Of a DNA stretch of 64,000 nucleotides, positions 37,909 through 50,057 are shown in pieces (the stretch's first letter is position 1; each line of letters starts with the position of its first letter). This stretch comes from Enterococcus sp. DIV2402. GTDB lineage: Bacteria > Bacillota > Bacilli > Lactobacillales > Enterococcaceae. Location: NCBI RefSeq assembly GCF_017426705.2, contig NZ_CP147251.1:2270501-2334500 (forward strand). Direction: 5' to 3'. The translations under genes and the position numbers were made by a program. The notes under the pieces were generated by a model. It was not told where the DNA came from. It did no database searches and was given only the letters and a program-made list of their open reading frames with translations.

Positions 37909-38916
37909 CTAATTTTTTATTTTTGCGCCATACACAATTCGCAGTAGCTCTTGTACGACTTTTTCTCCATCATGAAATACACCATTATCTCTTAATTCTA
38001 AAAAATCAGTAGAGACAACACGGCAATTTTCTTCGCGTAGCCCATTAAAATCATGCTTCACTTGTACTAAATACTCATCGTACGTTTCTGTATCCATGTA
38101 TCCTTCTGGTACAGGCTCGGTATTTACTAGGACAGTATCAACAAAAGGGGCTTTTAAATGTTGATGCAACACTCGCACGTGATCGGCATCTGTAAAATGT
38201 TCTGTCTCTCCTTTTTGCGTCATGATATTACAAATATAGACCGTCTCCGCAGTCGTTTTAAGAATAGCTCGGCCGATTTCAGAAATCATTAAATTCGGTA
38301 AAATACTGGTAAACAAACTACCTGGACCTAACACAATCATATCCGCTTCCAAGATAGATGTAACAACTTTACGTGCTGCTTTAGGTTCATCATCATTTGC
38401 ATGATTACGCACATAAACATGGTCGATTGTTTTACGATCTACAGCAATCTTAGATTCACCTACAGCAGTGGTACCATCTTTAAACACAGCATGTAAGACA
38501 AGCGGTTCATCAGAAGAAGGATAAACTCGCGCATCAACATGCATCATTTTCGTTAATAGTTGAACGGCTTCATACGTACTGCCACGCATTTCAGACATTG
38601 CGGCTATAATCAAATTTCCCAAAGCGTGATTGGCCAGAAATTTATCTTCTTTGTTAAAACGATATTGAAAAATATCCGAATATAGTTTGGGCATGTCTGA
38701 TAAAGCTACCAAAACGTTTCGTAAATCGCCCGGTGGTGTCATGGTAGTTACTGAATCACGTAATTGGCCACTACTTCCACCATCATCAGCTACAGTCACA
38801 ACTGCTGTAATATCTACACCTTGATTGCGCAAACTCTTTAAGATTACCGGTAAACCAGTACCACCACCAACTACAACAATCTTCGGTTTTCTGATACGGT
38901 AAGTTTTCATTTTCAT
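37909..38916 (-). CDS. yvcK: YvcK-type gluconeogenesis/morphology factor (CofD-like)
   Basis: 335 residues. Nucleotide-sugar-binding start [16 protein letters not shown], then [24 protein letters not shown] and [13 protein letters not shown]. Bacillus YvcK is needed on gluconeogenic carbon and for normal wall synthesis. It overlaps rapZ by four bases. An in-frame ATG two codons in is an equally good start. Confidence 0.93.
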   Translation of the reverse strand: MKMKTYRIRKPKIVVVGGGTGLPVILKSLRNQGVDITAVVTVADDGGSSGQLRDSVTTMTPPGDLRNVLVALSDMPKLYSDIFQYRFNKEDKFLANHALGNLIIAAMSEMRGSTYEAVQLLTKMMHVDARVYPSSDEPLVLHAVFKDGTTAVGESKIAVDRKTIDHVYVRNHANDDEPKAARKVVTSILEADMIVLGPGSLFTSILPNLMISEIGRAILKTTAETVYICNIMTQKGETEHFTDADHVRVLHQHLKAPFVDTVLVNTEPVPEGYMDTETYDEYLVQVKHDFNGLREENCRVVSTDFLELRDNGVFHDGEKVVQELLRIVYGAKIKN

Positions 38917-39797
38917 GAGCGATTCACCGTTTCTTTTCGTTTATCTTTATCGCGATGCGTGATATTTACTTTATATTCTTCAGATAGAGCTTTTCCAACA
39001 CGTTCGGTTAAAGCTACAGAACGATGTTGTCCTCCTGTACAGCCAATAGCAATCGTTAAACTGCTTTTTCCTTCTTTCACATATCCAGGCATAATAGTTT
39101 TCAATAAACTCAAAAATTGTTGATAAAACGCTTCTGTTTCATCAAAAGACATTACATATTCATACACTGGTGTATCCATTCCTGTTAATGGGCGTAACTC
39201 ACTAATGTAATGCGGGTTAGGTAGAAAACGGACATCCATCGCGATATCAGCATCGATTGGTAAGCCATATTTAAACCCAAACGAAACCATTTCAATCCGG
39301 AACCCATGATCTTGAGAATGACGAAATTCTTGATTGATTTTCTCACGTAATTGACGTGGTGTTAAATTTGTTGTATCGATAACAATAGAGGCACGTGTCT
39401 TTAGATCCTCTAAGATGGCACGTTCTTTACGAATACCTTCTGTAACTAAACCATCCATCGCAAGTGGATGCGTACGTCGGGTTTCTTTATAACGTGAGAC
39501 TAATTCATTATTTGAAGCATCTAAAAATAATACGCGCGTATCAATAAAAGCGGTATTTTCAATATCTATTAACATACTTTGAATTTCTTCAAAGAATGAA
39601 CGTGAGCGTAAATCAACAACTAAAGCAATTTTCGTCACTTTTCCAGATTCTTTAATTAATTCCCAGAATTTAGGGATTAAGCTTGGAGGCATATTATCAA
39701 TACAGAAATACCCCATATCTTCGAAACTTTGGATTGCGACGGTTTTTCCAGCACCACTCATTCCTGTAATAATAACTAATTCTAAACTTTCTACCAT
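38913..39797 (-). CDS. rapZ: RapZ/YvcJ nucleotide-binding protein
   Basis: 294 residues. P-loop [15 protein letters not shown] at the start, [11 protein letters not shown] in the middle, and the C-terminal domain with [15 protein letters not shown]. In enterobacteria RapZ senses glucosamine-6-phosphate and controls glmS RNA decay; in Firmicutes (YvcJ) it hydrolyses GTP and the target is unsettled. It is the first gene of rapZ-yvcK-whiA, with a TATAAT about 55 bases upstream. Confidence 0.93.
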   Translation of the reverse strand: MVESLELVIITGMSGAGKTVAIQSFEDMGYFCIDNMPPSLIPKFWELIKESGKVTKIALVVDLRSRSFFEEIQSMLIDIENTAFIDTRVLFLDASNNELVSRYKETRRTHPLAMDGLVTEGIRKERAILEDLKTRASIVIDTTNLTPRQLREKINQEFRHSQDHGFRIEMVSFGFKYGLPIDADIAMDVRFLPNPHYISELRPLTGMDTPVYEYVMSFDETEAFYQQFLSLLKTIMPGYVKEGKSSLTIAIGCTGGQHRSVALTERVGKALSEEYKVNITHRDKDKRKETVNRS

Positions 39798-39852
39798 CGT
39801 TTTTTGCTCCTCTCATCTATTGCATCTATGTGCAATTCAATGTTTACATTCC

Positions 39853-39858
39853 ATTATA
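39853..39858 (-). promoter_or_regulatory. -10 element of rapZ-yvcK-whiA
   Basis: Minus-strand TATAAT about 55 bases before the rapZ start. The matching -35 (TTCGCA at an 18-base spacer) is weak. Confidence 0.4.
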
Positions 39859-39903
39859 TCATTCCGGGCGTATCATTGCGAATTTTTATTATTTTATTCA
39901 CAG

Positions 39904-39942
39904 AAAAAAAGCCATCTAGAATTTCTTCTGATCGCTTTTTTT
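39904..39942 (-). terminator. Terminator of uvrBA
   Basis: Imperfect stem AAAAAAAGCGATCAGA / TCTAGATGGCTTTTTTT on the minus strand. It lies about 115 bases after the uvrA stop; the bases between show no further gene. Confidence 0.5.
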
Positions 39943-40057
39943 CTATTTGAACGGATAGAACTTATAGGTGGAATTTCATTAAGAAGATTCCAACTGTCTT
40001 TAATTCTAACCAACCTCTACTACTGTAGCAAGCTTTTTATTAGAATTTTCTATAAAT

Positions 40058-42883
40058 TTAACCTTTTTCTAAAACCGTCTGCAAATATTTTCCTGTATAG
40101 CTTTCTTTCACTTGGGCAATTTCTTCAGGTGTTCCTGTTGCTAAAATGGTTCCTCCACCCTCGCCACCTTCTGGACCTAAATCAATGACATGGTCCGCAG
40201 ACTTAATAACATCCAAGTTGTGTTCAATGACTAAAATAGTATTTCCTGCATCTACTAAGCGTTCTAATACTTTTAATAGGCGAGCAATATCATCAGAATG
40301 GAGACCAGTTGTTGGTTCATCTAAGATATAAAAACTCTTGCCACTTGATTTCTTATGAAGTTCACTGGCCAATTTCATTCGTTGGGCTTCACCACCAGAT
40401 AAAGTGGTGGCGGGTTGTCCTAAAGTCACATAACCTAAACCAACATCAACAATGGTTTGAAGTTTACGATGAATTTTTGGAATGTGCTTGAAGAATTCAA
40501 CAGCATCTTCCACCGTCATATCTAAGATTTCAGAAATATTTTTCCCTTTATAATGGACTTCTAGTGTTTCTGAATTATAACGTTTCCCATGGCATACTTC
40601 ACATGGAACGTATACATCAGGCAAGAAATGCATTTCAATCTTGATAATTCCATCACCTTTACAAGCTTCACAGCGACCACCTTTTACATTAAAACTAAAG
40701 CGTCCTTTTTTATAACCACGAATCTTGGCTTCGTTAGTTTGTGCAAATAAATCACGGATATCATCAAATACACTTGTATATGTTGCAGGATTACTACGTG
40801 GCGTACGACCAATCGGACTTTGGTCAATATCAATAATCTTTTCAATACTTTCATAACCAGTCATTTTCTTGAATTTACCTGGTTTATTTGAGTTTCGATT
40901 AATTTTTTGTGCAAGTGCTTTTTTCAGAATTTCATTGACTAAAGTCGATTTTCCAGAACCAGAAACACCGGTCACAGCGACAAATTGACCCAATGGAAAT
41001 TCAACAGACACATTTTTAAGATTATTTTCTGAAGCGCCTGTAATTTTAATAGCTTGGCCGTTCGATGGACGACGCTCTGCTGGAACAGGAATTTTTCTAT
41101 CTCCAGATAAATATTGTCCAGTCAGTGAATTAGGATTAGCCGCAACTTCTGCAGGGGTACCTGCTGCGACAATTTCTCCACCTGCATGACCAGCTCCAGG
41201 TCCGACATCAATTAAGTAATCAGCGGCCCGCATTGTATCCTCATCATGTTCTACGACAATTAATGTATTCCCTAAATCACGCATTTTTCTTAAAGAATCT
41301 AATAAACGATCATTATCACGTTGATGCAATCCAATGGAAGGTTCATCAAGAATGTATAAAACACCTGATAGATTAGAGCCAATTTGCGTAGCTAAACGAA
41401 TCCGTTGCGCTTCTCCCCCAGACAACGTTCCTGCCGAGCGACTTAAGGTTAAATAATCCAACCCGACATTTTGGAGAAAGCTTAAACGATCATCAATCTC
41501 TTTAACAATTGGACGGGCAATCATCGATTCTTGCGTACTTAACTCCAGCCCTTCCACAAAAGACACAGCTTTATTAATTGCTAATTCGCTAATTTCACCA
41601 ATATGCTTTCCATTTACTTTAACTGATAATGCCTGTGGATTTAAACGATACCCTTGACATGATTTACACGTAAGCTCGGTCATATATAAGCGCATCTGAT
41701 CTCGAGTAAAATCACTATTTGTTTCATGATAACGGCGTTTGATATTCGTTAAGACCCCTTCAAAGGGAACTTCGACATCGCGAACACCGCCAAAATCATT
41801 TTCATAATGGAAATGAAATAATTCTCCGTTTGAACCATTTAAAATAATATCACGCTGTTCTTCAGGTAATTCTTCAAACGGTGTATCCATATCAATGGAA
41901 AATTCTAAACAAGCCTGTTCTAGCATTTGTGGATAATATTGCGAACTAATTGGGTTCCAAGGGACTAATGCACCTTCGCGTAATGTCTTTGTCTGATCAG
42001 GAACAACTAGATCAATATCCACTTCCAACTTAATTCCTAGCCCATCACATTCGGCACATGCGCCAAATGGAGCATTGAATGAGAACAAGCGTGGTTCTAA
42101 TTCCCCCACTGTAAATCCGCAATAAGGACAAGAATAGTGCTCACTAAATAATAATTCCTCGTGCCCGATAACATCGACAATTGCATAGCCTTCTGCCAGA
42201 CGTAATGCGGCTTCAAAAGAATCGAATAAACGCGAGCGAATGCCTTCTTTCACTACAATCCGGTCAATAATAATCGCAATATCATGTTTTTTATTTTTTT
42301 CAAGTTCAGGTGCTTCAGAAATATCATACACTTCGCCATCGACACGAATACGTACATACCCTTCGCGTTGAATCGTCTCAAATACGCGTTTATGTTGCCC
42401 TTTTTTTTGAGTAATGACTGGTGCTAAAATTTGAATTTTACTGCGATCAGGTAACTCCAAAACTTGATCCACCATTTGTTCAACAGATTGACTGGTAATC
42501 TCTGTGTGATCATTCGGACAAATTGGATGCCCAATTCGTGCATATAAAAGACGTAAATAATCATTAATTTCGGTCACCGTTCCGACGGTAGAACGAGGAT
42601 TTTTACTGGTCGTTTTTTGATCAATTGAAATTGCTGGACTTAAGCCATCAATGCTATCCACATCTGGTTTATCCATTTGACCTAAAAATTGACGCGCATA
42701 AGCAGAAAGGCTTTCAACATAACGTCGTTGACCTTCTGCATAAAGCGTATCAAATGCTAAAGAACTTTTCCCAGAACCTGATAATCCAGTTACTACAACT
42801 AATTGGTCACGTGGAATAGTGACATCAATATTTTTTAAATTATGCGCACGTGCGCCATGAATCACGATTTTATCGTTCGCCAT
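40058..42883 (-). CDS. uvrA: Excinuclease ABC subunit A
   Basis: 941 residues, full length. Damage-recognition ATPase of nucleotide excision repair. Two ABC modules: [14 protein letters not shown] / [15 protein letters not shown] and [14 protein letters not shown] / [15 protein letters not shown]. Zinc-binding Cys clusters are CPYCGF...CAECDG and CEACKGDG...CEVCHG. It begins 18 bases after uvrB and should share the LexA-like control seen upstream of uvrB. Confidence 0.97.
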   Translation of the reverse strand: MANDKIVIHGARAHNLKNIDVTIPRDQLVVVTGLSGSGKSSLAFDTLYAEGQRRYVESLSAYARQFLGQMDKPDVDSIDGLSPAISIDQKTTSKNPRSTVGTVTEINDYLRLLYARIGHPICPNDHTEITSQSVEQMVDQVLELPDRSKIQILAPVITQKKGQHKRVFETIQREGYVRIRVDGEVYDISEAPELEKNKKHDIAIIIDRIVVKEGIRSRLFDSFEAALRLAEGYAIVDVIGHEELLFSEHYSCPYCGFTVGELEPRLFSFNAPFGACAECDGLGIKLEVDIDLVVPDQTKTLREGALVPWNPISSQYYPQMLEQACLEFSIDMDTPFEELPEEQRDIILNGSNGELFHFHYENDFGGVRDVEVPFEGVLTNIKRRYHETNSDFTRDQMRLYMTELTCKSCQGYRLNPQALSVKVNGKHIGEISELAINKAVSFVEGLELSTQESMIARPIVKEIDDRLSFLQNVGLDYLTLSRSAGTLSGGEAQRIRLATQIGSNLSGVLYILDEPSIGLHQRDNDRLLDSLRKMRDLGNTLIVVEHDEDTMRAADYLIDVGPGAGHAGGEIVAAGTPAEVAANPNSLTGQYLSGDRKIPVPAERRPSNGQAIKITGASENNLKNVSVEFPLGQFVAVTGVSGSGKSTLVNEILKKALAQKINRNSNKPGKFKKMTGYESIEKIIDIDQSPIGRTPRSNPATYTSVFDDIRDLFAQTNEAKIRGYKKGRFSFNVKGGRCEACKGDGIIKIEMHFLPDVYVPCEVCHGKRYNSETLEVHYKGKNISEILDMTVEDAVEFFKHIPKIHRKLQTIVDVGLGYVTLGQPATTLSGGEAQRMKLASELHKKSSGKSFYILDEPTTGLHSDDIARLLKVLERLVDAGNTILVIEHNLDVIKSADHVIDLGPEGGEGGGTILATGTPEEIAQVKESYTGKYLQTVLEKG

Positions 42884-42901
42884 AACTTGCCTCCTGTTAA
42901 A

Positions 42902-44887
42902 CTAAGCTTTTAACTCTAATATAGTATCGCGTAAAGTCGCGGCTTTTTCAAAGTCCAACGCTTTCGCAGCTTCTTTCATTTCTTTTTCTAATTTCAATAA
43001 CAATAATTCTTTTTCTTCTTTTGATAAGTCTTCATATGAATTCACATCATAATCGGCGACTTCTTCAGCAACTTTCGAAATAGAAATCAAATCGCGAATT
43101 TCTTTAATAATCGTTTTTGGTACAATTCCATGTTCAACATTGTATGCTTCTTGAATGCTTCGACGACGAGATGTCTCATCAATTGCTCGTTGCATTGAAT
43201 CAGTCATTTTATCTGCATACATAATTACTTTCCCTTCTGCATTTCTTGCCGCACGCCCAATGGTTTGAACTAATGAACGCTCGCTTCGTAGAAATCCTTC
43301 TTTGTCTGCGTCCAAAATGGCTACTAGCGAAACCTCTGGAACATCCAAACCTTCACGTAGTAAGTTAATGCCAACTAAGACATCAAATTCTCCCAAACGC
43401 AAGTCACGGATAATTTCTGTACGTTCTAATGTTTTAATATCGCTATGCAGATATTTAACCTTAATGCCTAATTCTTTGAAATAGTCTGTTAAATCTTCAG
43501 ACATTTTCTTCGTTAAAGTTGTGACAAACACCCGTTCATTTTTTTCTACACGTTCATTAATTTCACCAACCAAATCATCAATTTGTCCCATAATTGGTCG
43601 AACTTCAATGACGGGATCTAATAAACCAGTAGGACGAATAATTTGTTGAACAACACTATCTGTCTGTTCATGCTCGTAAGGTCCTGGAGTTGCTGAAACA
43701 TAAATAATTTGATTGACATGTTTTTCAAATTCTTCTAGGCGCAAAGGACGGTTATCCAAAGCCGATGGCAAACGAAAACCGTAATCCACCAACATTTGCT
43801 TTCTGGCACGGTCGCCATTGTACATGCCCCTAATTTGCGGCATTGTTACATGCGATTCGTCAATCACAATAAGATAATCATCAGGGAAGAAATCGATTAA
43901 TGTGTACGGTGGTTCGCCTTCTTTTCGTCCATCCATATGGCGAGAATAGTTTTCAATTCCTGAAGTATAGCCCATTTCTCGCAACATCTCTATGTCGTAA
44001 TTTGTTCGTTGTTCTAAACGTTGTGCTTCTAACAGCTGATTATTTTCTTTTAAAATTGCCAATCTCATATCTAATTCTTTTTGAATAGACGCAATGGCAT
44101 GTTCCATATGTTCGCTGTCAGTTAAAAAGTGTGTTGCTGGGAAAATCGATACATGTTCAGTTTCTCCTAAAATTTCTCCAGTTAAAGCATCTACTTCACG
44201 GATCCGATCAATTTCATCTCCAAAAAATTCTACACGTAATGCTCGTTCATCACGTGATGCTGGGAAAATTTCCACGACATCTCCTCTTACACGAAAACGA
44301 CCACGTTGAAAATCGATATCATTTCTTTCAAATTGAATATCAATTAGCGAACGTAAGATTTCATCACGACTAACTTCCATCCCCACACGTAAAGAAACGA
44401 CTTGTTTTTGATATTCCATAGGTGAACCCAAACCAAAAATACACGACACTGAAGCAACAACTATCACATCATTGCGTTCTAATAATGCACTCGTTGCAGA
44501 ATGTCGTAATTTATCTATTTCATCATTAATACTTGAATCTTTTTCGATATAAGTGTCACTTGAAGGAACATACGCTTCTGGTTGATAATAATCATAGTAA
44601 CTAACAAAATATTCTACTGCATTGTTTGGAAAAAATTCCTTAAACTCTCCATATAATTGTCCTGCTAAAGTTTTATTGTGAGCAATAATCAAAGTAGGTT
44701 TATTGACATTTTGAATAACATTCGAAATGGTGTATGTTTTTCCTGTACCAGTCGCACCTAACAAAATTTGTGCTTTTTTATTTGCTTGTACCCCTTCTGT
44801 CAATTCTCTAATTGCTTCTGGCTGATCTCCTGCAGGTTGATATTTGGAGACTAATTCAAAATGATGAGTAGTATCTCTTTCAATCAT
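42902..44887 (-). CDS. uvrB: Excinuclease ABC subunit B
   Basis: 661 residues from the ATG at 44887, which has AGAGGG about ten bases upstream; an ATG nine bases further up (44896) is too close to that site. Helicase motifs [15 protein letters not shown], the beta-hairpin [18 protein letters not shown] and QTIGRAARN, and a C-terminal UvrB/UvrC-interaction helix ([20 protein letters not shown]). First gene of uvrBA. A LexA-like box lies at 44961-44974. Confidence 0.95.
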   Translation of the reverse strand: MIERDTTHHFELVSKYQPAGDQPEAIRELTEGVQANKKAQILLGATGTGKTYTISNVIQNVNKPTLIIAHNKTLAGQLYGEFKEFFPNNAVEYFVSYYDYYQPEAYVPSSDTYIEKDSSINDEIDKLRHSATSALLERNDVIVVASVSCIFGLGSPMEYQKQVVSLRVGMEVSRDEILRSLIDIQFERNDIDFQRGRFRVRGDVVEIFPASRDERALRVEFFGDEIDRIREVDALTGEILGETEHVSIFPATHFLTDSEHMEHAIASIQKELDMRLAILKENNQLLEAQRLEQRTNYDIEMLREMGYTSGIENYSRHMDGRKEGEPPYTLIDFFPDDYLIVIDESHVTMPQIRGMYNGDRARKQMLVDYGFRLPSALDNRPLRLEEFEKHVNQIIYVSATPGPYEHEQTDSVVQQIIRPTGLLDPVIEVRPIMGQIDDLVGEINERVEKNERVFVTTLTKKMSEDLTDYFKELGIKVKYLHSDIKTLERTEIIRDLRLGEFDVLVGINLLREGLDVPEVSLVAILDADKEGFLRSERSLVQTIGRAARNAEGKVIMYADKMTDSMQRAIDETSRRRSIQEAYNVEHGIVPKTIIKEIRDLISISKVAEEVADYDVNSYEDLSKEEKELLLLKLEKEMKEAAKALDFEKAATLRDTILELKA

Positions 44888-44960
44888 AAAATGCATGCCC
44901 TCTTTCTTCTTTAAAGGGTCTTAAATATAAAGACCGTCTACTTTTATTATTTTAACACAG

Positions 44961-44974
44961 CGAACATACTTTCG
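44961..44974. promoter_or_regulatory. LexA-like (SOS) box before uvrBA
   Basis: CGAACATACTTTCG differs by one base from CGAAC-N4-GTTCG. On the minus strand it lies just upstream of a TAAAAT -10, about 75 bases before uvrB. Confidence 0.6.
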
Positions 44975-45020
44975 CTATTTTTTATAACTTTTCAATAAAA
45001 AAAGAATGATATGCGATTAT

Positions 45021-45041
45021 TTCTAACATTGTGTGTTAGAA
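45021..45041. promoter_or_regulatory. Palindrome upstream of glnPQ, candidate operator
   Basis: Perfect eight-base arms TTCTAACA / TGTTAGAA around TTGTG, about 35 bases before the glnPQ -35. The half-sites are in the opposite order to the GlnR consensus (TGTNA...TNACA), so GlnR is not indicated. Confidence 0.35.
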
Positions 45042-45075
45042 GAAAAGATTTTTTTCGCAAATTTCGGCTATTTTC

Positions 45076-45105
45076 TTGCCTACTATAAAAGCTTTGATAT
45101 ATAAT
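45076..45105 (+). promoter_or_regulatory. Predicted glnPQ promoter
   Basis: -35 TTGCCT (45076-45081), 18-base spacer, perfect -10 TATAAT (45100-45105). It lies about 35 bases before the start codon. Confidence 0.6.
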
Positions 45106-45141
45106 TTTGTAATATCTGACACTTAGGAGGAATTATTTAAT

Positions 45142-47295
45142 ATGAAAAGAAAAACTCTATTCATTTCATTATTTTCGTTTATGATGACGTTATTCTTTTT
45201 TTCAAGCGCGACAACACTCGCTGCTGAAAAAACTTATAAAATAGGGACGGATGTCACATTTGCACCTTTTGAATTTCAAAACGAAAAAAATGAATACGTT
45301 GGGATCGACATCGATTTGTTGAATGCTATCGCTGATGATCAAGATTTTGACGTTGACTTGCGCCCTCTTGGGTTCGATTCATCTGTACAAGGAGTTCAAT
45401 CAAATCAACTGGATGCCATGATTGCTGGAATGAGTATTACCGACGAACGCAAAAAAAGTTTTGATTTCTCAGATCCATATTTTGACAGTGGAATCCAAAT
45501 GGCTGTAAAAGCTGATGACGACGAAACCACTTCTTTGGATAATTTAAAAGGTAAAACGGTCGGTGCCAAAGTTGGGACAGAAAGTGCAACTTTTTTAGAA
45601 GACAACAAAGATAAATATGAGTTTGATGTCAAAAACTACGATGATGCAACTGGTTTATATGGTGCTGTTAAAAATGGAACTGTCGTGGCAATCTTTGATG
45701 ACTTTCCTGTTTTAGGATATGCAATCAATCAAGGGGAACAACTAAAATTAGTTGGTGAACCCCAAAAAGGAAATTCTTACGGTTTTGCTGTTAAAAAAGG
45801 TGAAAATAAAGAATTGCTAGAAAAATTCAATGCTGGCTTAAAGAAAATGAAAGAATCTGGTGAATACGACAAAATTGTCGCTAAATACATCACTTCTGGT
45901 AGCGAAGAAACAGATGCTGGTGAGATGAAAAAAGTCGAACCTAAAAAAGATTTATATGTCATTGCGAGTGATTCAGCCTTTGCTCCATTTGAATTTCAAG
46001 ATGAAAATAATCAATACATTGGAATCGATGTTGATTTATTAAATCGCGCTGCTGAATTGCAAGGATTTAACATTCGTTTTAACCACATCGGTTTCTCTGG
46101 AGCTGTCCAGGCAGTCGAAGGTAATCAAGCTGACGCCATGATTGCTGGCATGTCTATCACAGAGCAACGAAAAGAATCATTTGATTTCTCAGAGCCTTAC
46201 TTTGAAAGTGGTATTCAATTAGCGGTTAAAACCGGAACAACAGATATTACTGCTTATGAAGATTTAGATGGCAAAACGGTTGGTGCTAAAGTTGGTACGG
46301 AAAGTGCTGATTTCTTAGAAAAAAATAAAGATAAATACGGCTATAATCTTAAATATTACGATGCCGCAGACCAATTATATGACGCTGTTCGTGTAGGTGC
46401 AATTGACGCTTTGATGGATGATTACCCAGTAATTGGTTACGCCATTGCTCAAGGACAAGAATTAGAAACGCCAATTGATCGTGAATCTGGTGGTGAATAT
46501 GGATTTGCAGTTAAAAAGGGACAAAATCCTGAATTATTAGAAATGTTCAACGAGGCCTTAGCTGAAATGAAACGTACCGGCGAATATGATGAAATTGTTT
46601 CTCGCTACATTCAAGATGGCAAAAAAGCTGAAAGTAGTGTGAACGAATCAACATTCACTGGTTTAATTAAAAACAACTATAAAGTCTTACTAACAGGACT
46701 TGGCAAAACAATTGCTTTAGCATTGATTTCTTTTGCTTTAGCATTAGTCGTAGGTGTAATTTTTGGACTATTTAGTGTAGCACCAATTAAAGGTCTACGT
46801 GTCTTCGCTTCAATCTATGTCGATATTATTCGTGGTATTCCAATGATGGTATTAGCATTCTTTATCTTCTTTGGATTATCTGATGCAATTGGCGTTACAA
46901 TTCCCGACTTTGCAGCGGGAGTAATTACCTTAACGCTCAATGCAAGTGCCTATATTGCCGAAATTGTTCGTGGTGGTATTAATGCCGTGCCTAAAGGGCA
47001 AATGGAAGCTTCCCGAAGCTTAGGACTTTCTTATCTACGTACGATGCAAAAAATAATTTTACCACAAGCAATTCGCATTATGATTCCTTCTTTCGTGAAC
47101 CAATTTGTTATCTCATTAAAAGATACGACAATCATTTCTGTTATCGGTGTGGTGGAATTATTACAAACGGGTAAAATTATTGTGGCAAGAACTATGCAAA
47201 GTACGTATGTTTACTTAATTATTGCTATTATGTACTTGATTGTGATTACTGCTTTAACGAAATTTGCCAAAGTGTTAGAAAAGAAGGTGAACTAA
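45142..47295 (+). CDS. glnP: Glutamine ABC importer: two binding domains fused to the permease
   Basis: 717 residues. Signal segment (about 1-27), then two family-3 solute-binding domains in tandem (about 30-255 and 270-500; each has [13 protein letters not shown] starts, [24 protein letters not shown] and VGAKVGTES), then a membrane domain (about 515-717) with EAA loop [24 protein letters not shown]. This is the architecture of lactococcal GlnP, whose two domains differ in affinity for glutamine, glutamate and asparagine. ATG follows AGGAGG. It pairs with the ATPase gene two bases downstream. Confidence 0.93.
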   Translation: MKRKTLFISLFSFMMTLFFFSSATTLAAEKTYKIGTDVTFAPFEFQNEKNEYVGIDIDLLNAIADDQDFDVDLRPLGFDSSVQGVQSNQLDAMIAGMSITDERKKSFDFSDPYFDSGIQMAVKADDDETTSLDNLKGKTVGAKVGTESATFLEDNKDKYEFDVKNYDDATGLYGAVKNGTVVAIFDDFPVLGYAINQGEQLKLVGEPQKGNSYGFAVKKGENKELLEKFNAGLKKMKESGEYDKIVAKYITSGSEETDAGEMKKVEPKKDLYVIASDSAFAPFEFQDENNQYIGIDVDLLNRAAELQGFNIRFNHIGFSGAVQAVEGNQADAMIAGMSITEQRKESFDFSEPYFESGIQLAVKTGTTDITAYEDLDGKTVGAKVGTESADFLEKNKDKYGYNLKYYDAADQLYDAVRVGAIDALMDDYPVIGYAIAQGQELETPIDRESGGEYGFAVKKGQNPELLEMFNEALAEMKRTGEYDEIVSRYIQDGKKAESSVNESTFTGLIKNNYKVLLTGLGKTIALALISFALALVVGVIFGLFSVAPIKGLRVFASIYVDIIRGIPMMVLAFFIFFGLSDAIGVTIPDFAAGVITLTLNASAYIAEIVRGGINAVPKGQMEASRSLGLSYLRTMQKIILPQAIRIMIPSFVNQFVISLKDTTIISVIGVVELLQTGKIIVARTMQSTYVYLIIAIMYLIVITALTKFAKVLEKKVN

Positions 47296-47296
47296 G

Positions 47297-48034
47297 ATGA
47301 AAGAAAAAATTCTTGTTGAAAATCTCGTAAAAAAATATGGAGATAATACTGTTTTAAATAATGTCAGCACTTCAATTAAAGAGGGTGACGTCGTTTGTAT
47401 CATCGGTCCTTCTGGTTCTGGTAAATCTACATTCTTACGTTGTTTAAACCGCTTAGAAGAGCCTACAAGCGGCGATATCATCATTAATGGCGCACATTTA
47501 ATGGATAAAACAACTAATATTAACCAAGTACGTCAACATATCGGAATGGTATTCCAACATTTTAACTTATTTCCTCATCTTTCTGTCCTAGAAAATATTG
47601 TTTTAGCTCCTATGGATTTGAAAGGCTCTTCAAAAAAAGAAGCGGAAGAACAAGCTACTAAATTACTCGAAACAGTGGGCTTAGCAGATAAGAAAAATAT
47701 GTATCCAGATAATTTATCAGGTGGTCAAAAACAACGTGTGGCGATTGCTCGTGCATTGGCAATGAATCCTGATATTATGTTGTTTGATGAACCAACTTCA
47801 GCACTTGATCCAGAAATGGTTGGCGATGTACTAAACGTTATGAAAAAATTAGCCAAACAAGGAATGACGATGGTCATCGTTACGCATGAAATGGGATTTG
47901 CTAAAGAAGTAGCCAATCGAGTAATGTTTATTGATGGCGGTAACTTCCTAGAAGATGGTTCTCCAGAACAACTCTTCAATCATCCTCAACATGAACGTAC
48001 CAAAGATTTCTTAGATAAAGTATTAAACATCTAA
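47297..48034 (+). CDS. glnQ: Glutamine ABC importer ATPase
   Basis: 245 residues. Walker [11 protein letters not shown]-loop [10 protein letters not shown], signature [15 protein letters not shown], Walker [14 protein letters not shown], switch His VTHEMGFA. It begins two bases after glnP. It is a paralogue of the ATPase at 6088-6825, which serves the lipoprotein-dependent importer. Confidence 0.93.
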   Translation: MKEKILVENLVKKYGDNTVLNNVSTSIKEGDVVCIIGPSGSGKSTFLRCLNRLEEPTSGDIIINGAHLMDKTTNINQVRQHIGMVFQHFNLFPHLSVLENIVLAPMDLKGSSKKEAEEQATKLLETVGLADKKNMYPDNLSGGQKQRVAIARALAMNPDIMLFDEPTSALDPEMVGDVLNVMKKLAKQGMTMVIVTHEMGFAKEVANRVMFIDGGNFLEDGSPEQLFNHPQHERTKDFLDKVLNI

Positions 48035-48180
48035 AAAAAAGAGACTGTAATATAAAGAAAACAAGATAAAAATATCCGAATGATATAGAAAATACACTGC
48101 CTGTTAAAAGGTTAGTAATTCACTCTATATCATTCGGATATTTTACTGTTAATGAGTCTTATATTATTGTCTCTTTTTTT
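48033..48180. repeat. Intergenic palindromic repeat, copy 1 (also acts as a terminator region)
   Basis: A perfect 20-base inverted repeat (AAAATATCCGAATGATATAG at 48069-48088, partner at 48125-48144) around a 36-base centre, enclosed by an outer inverted repeat AAAAAAAGAGAC / GTCTCTTTTTTT. It fills the whole space between convergent glnQ and the efflux permease gene. Copy 2 is at 59125-59213, with the same ends, a different centre and a compensated base-pair change. Confidence 0.75.
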
Positions 48181-49377
48181 CTATCTTAAAATCTCGATTA
48201 AATCTTTTTTAGCAGCTTCAGAAGCAGGCATTACAGAAAAAACAATACCTATTCCACTAGACACCCCTACAGCTAACGCTATTGTAAAGAAATCAATGGA
48301 AACTGAAACATCGATTAACGAACCAATCAGATAGGCACAAGCAATACCAATGACATATCCAATAATTCCGCCTACTAAGGTCAAAGTTACTCCTTCTAGA
48401 AGAAACTGCAAACGAATAGAATTGCGAGTCGCTCCTAAAGCTCGTCGAATACCAATTTCTTTGGTTCGTTCAGAAACTGAAATATACATCATATTCATTA
48501 CTCCTACACCAGCAATTAATAACGATATCCCTGCTACACAGGAAATAAATAAAGTAATCGTTCCTAATATTTGGCTGATACCATCCGTTAACATAGCAGT
48601 ATCAAAAACTATATATTCCCCGAAGTTTTTCATCGTCCCTTTTTCTTCTAAGCGTTTAATTACATCAGTGGTTACAGTTGCTGGTGTAGCATCTTGTTCT
48701 AAAGTAACTACTAAGGTTGAACTAGAAGAATCATTTGCAAAGTAACGTTCATAAACTTTCTCTGGAATAGAAATATTACTCTCAGGCATCGAAAACATAC
48801 TTTCCATTTCGTTTCCTTGATAAATTCCTACAATTTGAAATAAATGGCCTTCAATTTCAAATCCACGTTCTAATGCATTTTCAACTGTTTGATATAAATC
48901 TTTAGCGGTTACTGAATCAATAACTACCACATTATTTTCTATATCATTATCATAAGTAGTTAACGCTCTTCCAATAAGTATTTCCTGTACCGATTTTTTT
49001 ACTAAAGAAATTTGCTTGGTTTGTTTTTTATCTGCAATGCTGATTTCTTTATAGATTGTCCCCTCAGTTTTAGGATAAGTAACCGTCTTGACTCCAGTTA
49101 CTTGGTCAATAACTTCTCGGTCTGTATCGTTAAAAAAATTAACGTTACTTGTATATAAACTTTCATTTTTTGGAGTAAAATTTACTTGAATTTCAATTGC
49201 ATCAGAATCTCCACTATTTAAATTTTTAATCGTATCTTTCTCAAAGCCACGACCGATTGCTAAAATGGTAATGACTGCAGCGATACCGATAATAATTCCA
49301 AACATTGTTAGTAGGCTGCGTTTACGATTTTTAAAAACAGAACGAATCGATGTCCGCCAATTCACATAAATATTCAT
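48181..49377 (-). CDS. MacB-type efflux permease
   Basis: 398 residues. One N-terminal membrane helix (about 22-42), a large outer domain (about 50-260), then three helices (GISLLIAGVGVMNMMYISVSERTKEIGIRRALGA and following). This is the four-helix MacB/FtsX topology without a fused ATPase. It is the last gene of the operon small membrane protein - adaptor - ATPase - permease and overlaps the ATPase gene by four bases. It probably exports peptides or drugs; cargo unknown. Confidence 0.9.
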   Translation of the reverse strand: MNIYVNWRTSIRSVFKNRKRSLLTMFGIIIGIAAVITILAIGRGFEKDTIKNLNSGDSDAIEIQVNFTPKNESLYTSNVNFFNDTDREVIDQVTGVKTVTYPKTEGTIYKEISIADKKQTKQISLVKKSVQEILIGRALTTYDNDIENNVVVIDSVTAKDLYQTVENALERGFEIEGHLFQIVGIYQGNEMESMFSMPESNISIPEKVYERYFANDSSSSTLVVTLEQDATPATVTTDVIKRLEEKGTMKNFGEYIVFDTAMLTDGISQILGTITLFISCVAGISLLIAGVGVMNMMYISVSERTKEIGIRRALGATRNSIRLQFLLEGVTLTLVGGIIGYVIGIACAYLIGSLIDVSVSIDFFTIALAVGVSSGIGIVFSVMPASEAAKKDLIEILR

Positions 49378-50057
49378 CGATTCAACTCCTTATCTTCCAT
49401 AATGGCACCATCTCGAATTTGAATTAAACGTGTGCAGTACGGAATCATCTCTGGATCATGCGTAACTAAAATAATCGTGGATTTTTTTTCTTGATTTAGT
49501 TGGACAAAAAGTTTCATAATTTCTTCTGAAGTATGTGTATCTAAAGCCCCAGTTGGTTCGTCAGCAATAATAAATTTAGGTTCATTAATTACCGCACGAG
49601 CAATTGCCACTCGTTGTTGTTGCCCCCCTGATAATTGCTTAGGATATTTAGTTGCTTTGTCTGTTAATCCTACCATTTCCAAGGCTGCTAAAACTTTTTG
49701 TTTTGTTTGATGGAAACTATAACCATTATAAAGCAAGGGTAATTCGACATTTTCATATACCGTATTATTTTCAATCAAACTAAAGTTTTGAAAGACAAAG
49801 CCTACTGTTTGGTTACGTATTTTTGAAAGAGCGTCATCTGACCAAGTAATAAAAGATTCTCCTTCAAATAAATACTCTCCTTCGAAAGATTTATCGATAA
49901 AGCCCAATAAGTTAATCAATGTGGATTTTCCTGAACCAGAAGGTCCCATAATCGCAATCATTTCACCTGATTCAATGTGTAAATTAATATCTTTAAGAAC
50001 TTGTAGACTCTCTTCTTCACTTTGATAATATTTATTGATATGCTGTAAGTCAATCAT
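49374..50057 (-). CDS. MacB-type efflux ATPase
   Basis: 227 residues. Walker [11 protein letters not shown]-loop [21 protein letters not shown] (typical of the LolD/MacB group), signature [15 protein letters not shown], Walker [13 protein letters not shown], switch His VTHDP. Encoded between the adaptor and permease genes with no gaps. Confidence 0.92.
   Translation of the reverse strand: MIDLQHINKYYQSEEESLQVLKDINLHIESGEMIAIMGPSGSGKSTLINLLGFIDKSFEGEYLFEGESFITWSDDALSKIRNQTVGFVFQNFSLIENNTVYENVELPLLYNGYSFHQTKQKVLAALEMVGLTDKATKYPKQLSGGQQQRVAIARAVINEPKFIIADEPTGALDTHTSEEIMKLFVQLNQEKKSTIILVTHDPEMIPYCTRLIQIRDGAIMEDKELNR

Noticed and set aside
39820-40188. A 122-residue plus-strand open frame between rapZ and uvrA
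   Set aside because: No ribosome-binding site, composition typical of antisense to AT-rich DNA, and it runs into the 3' end of uvrA on the other strand.
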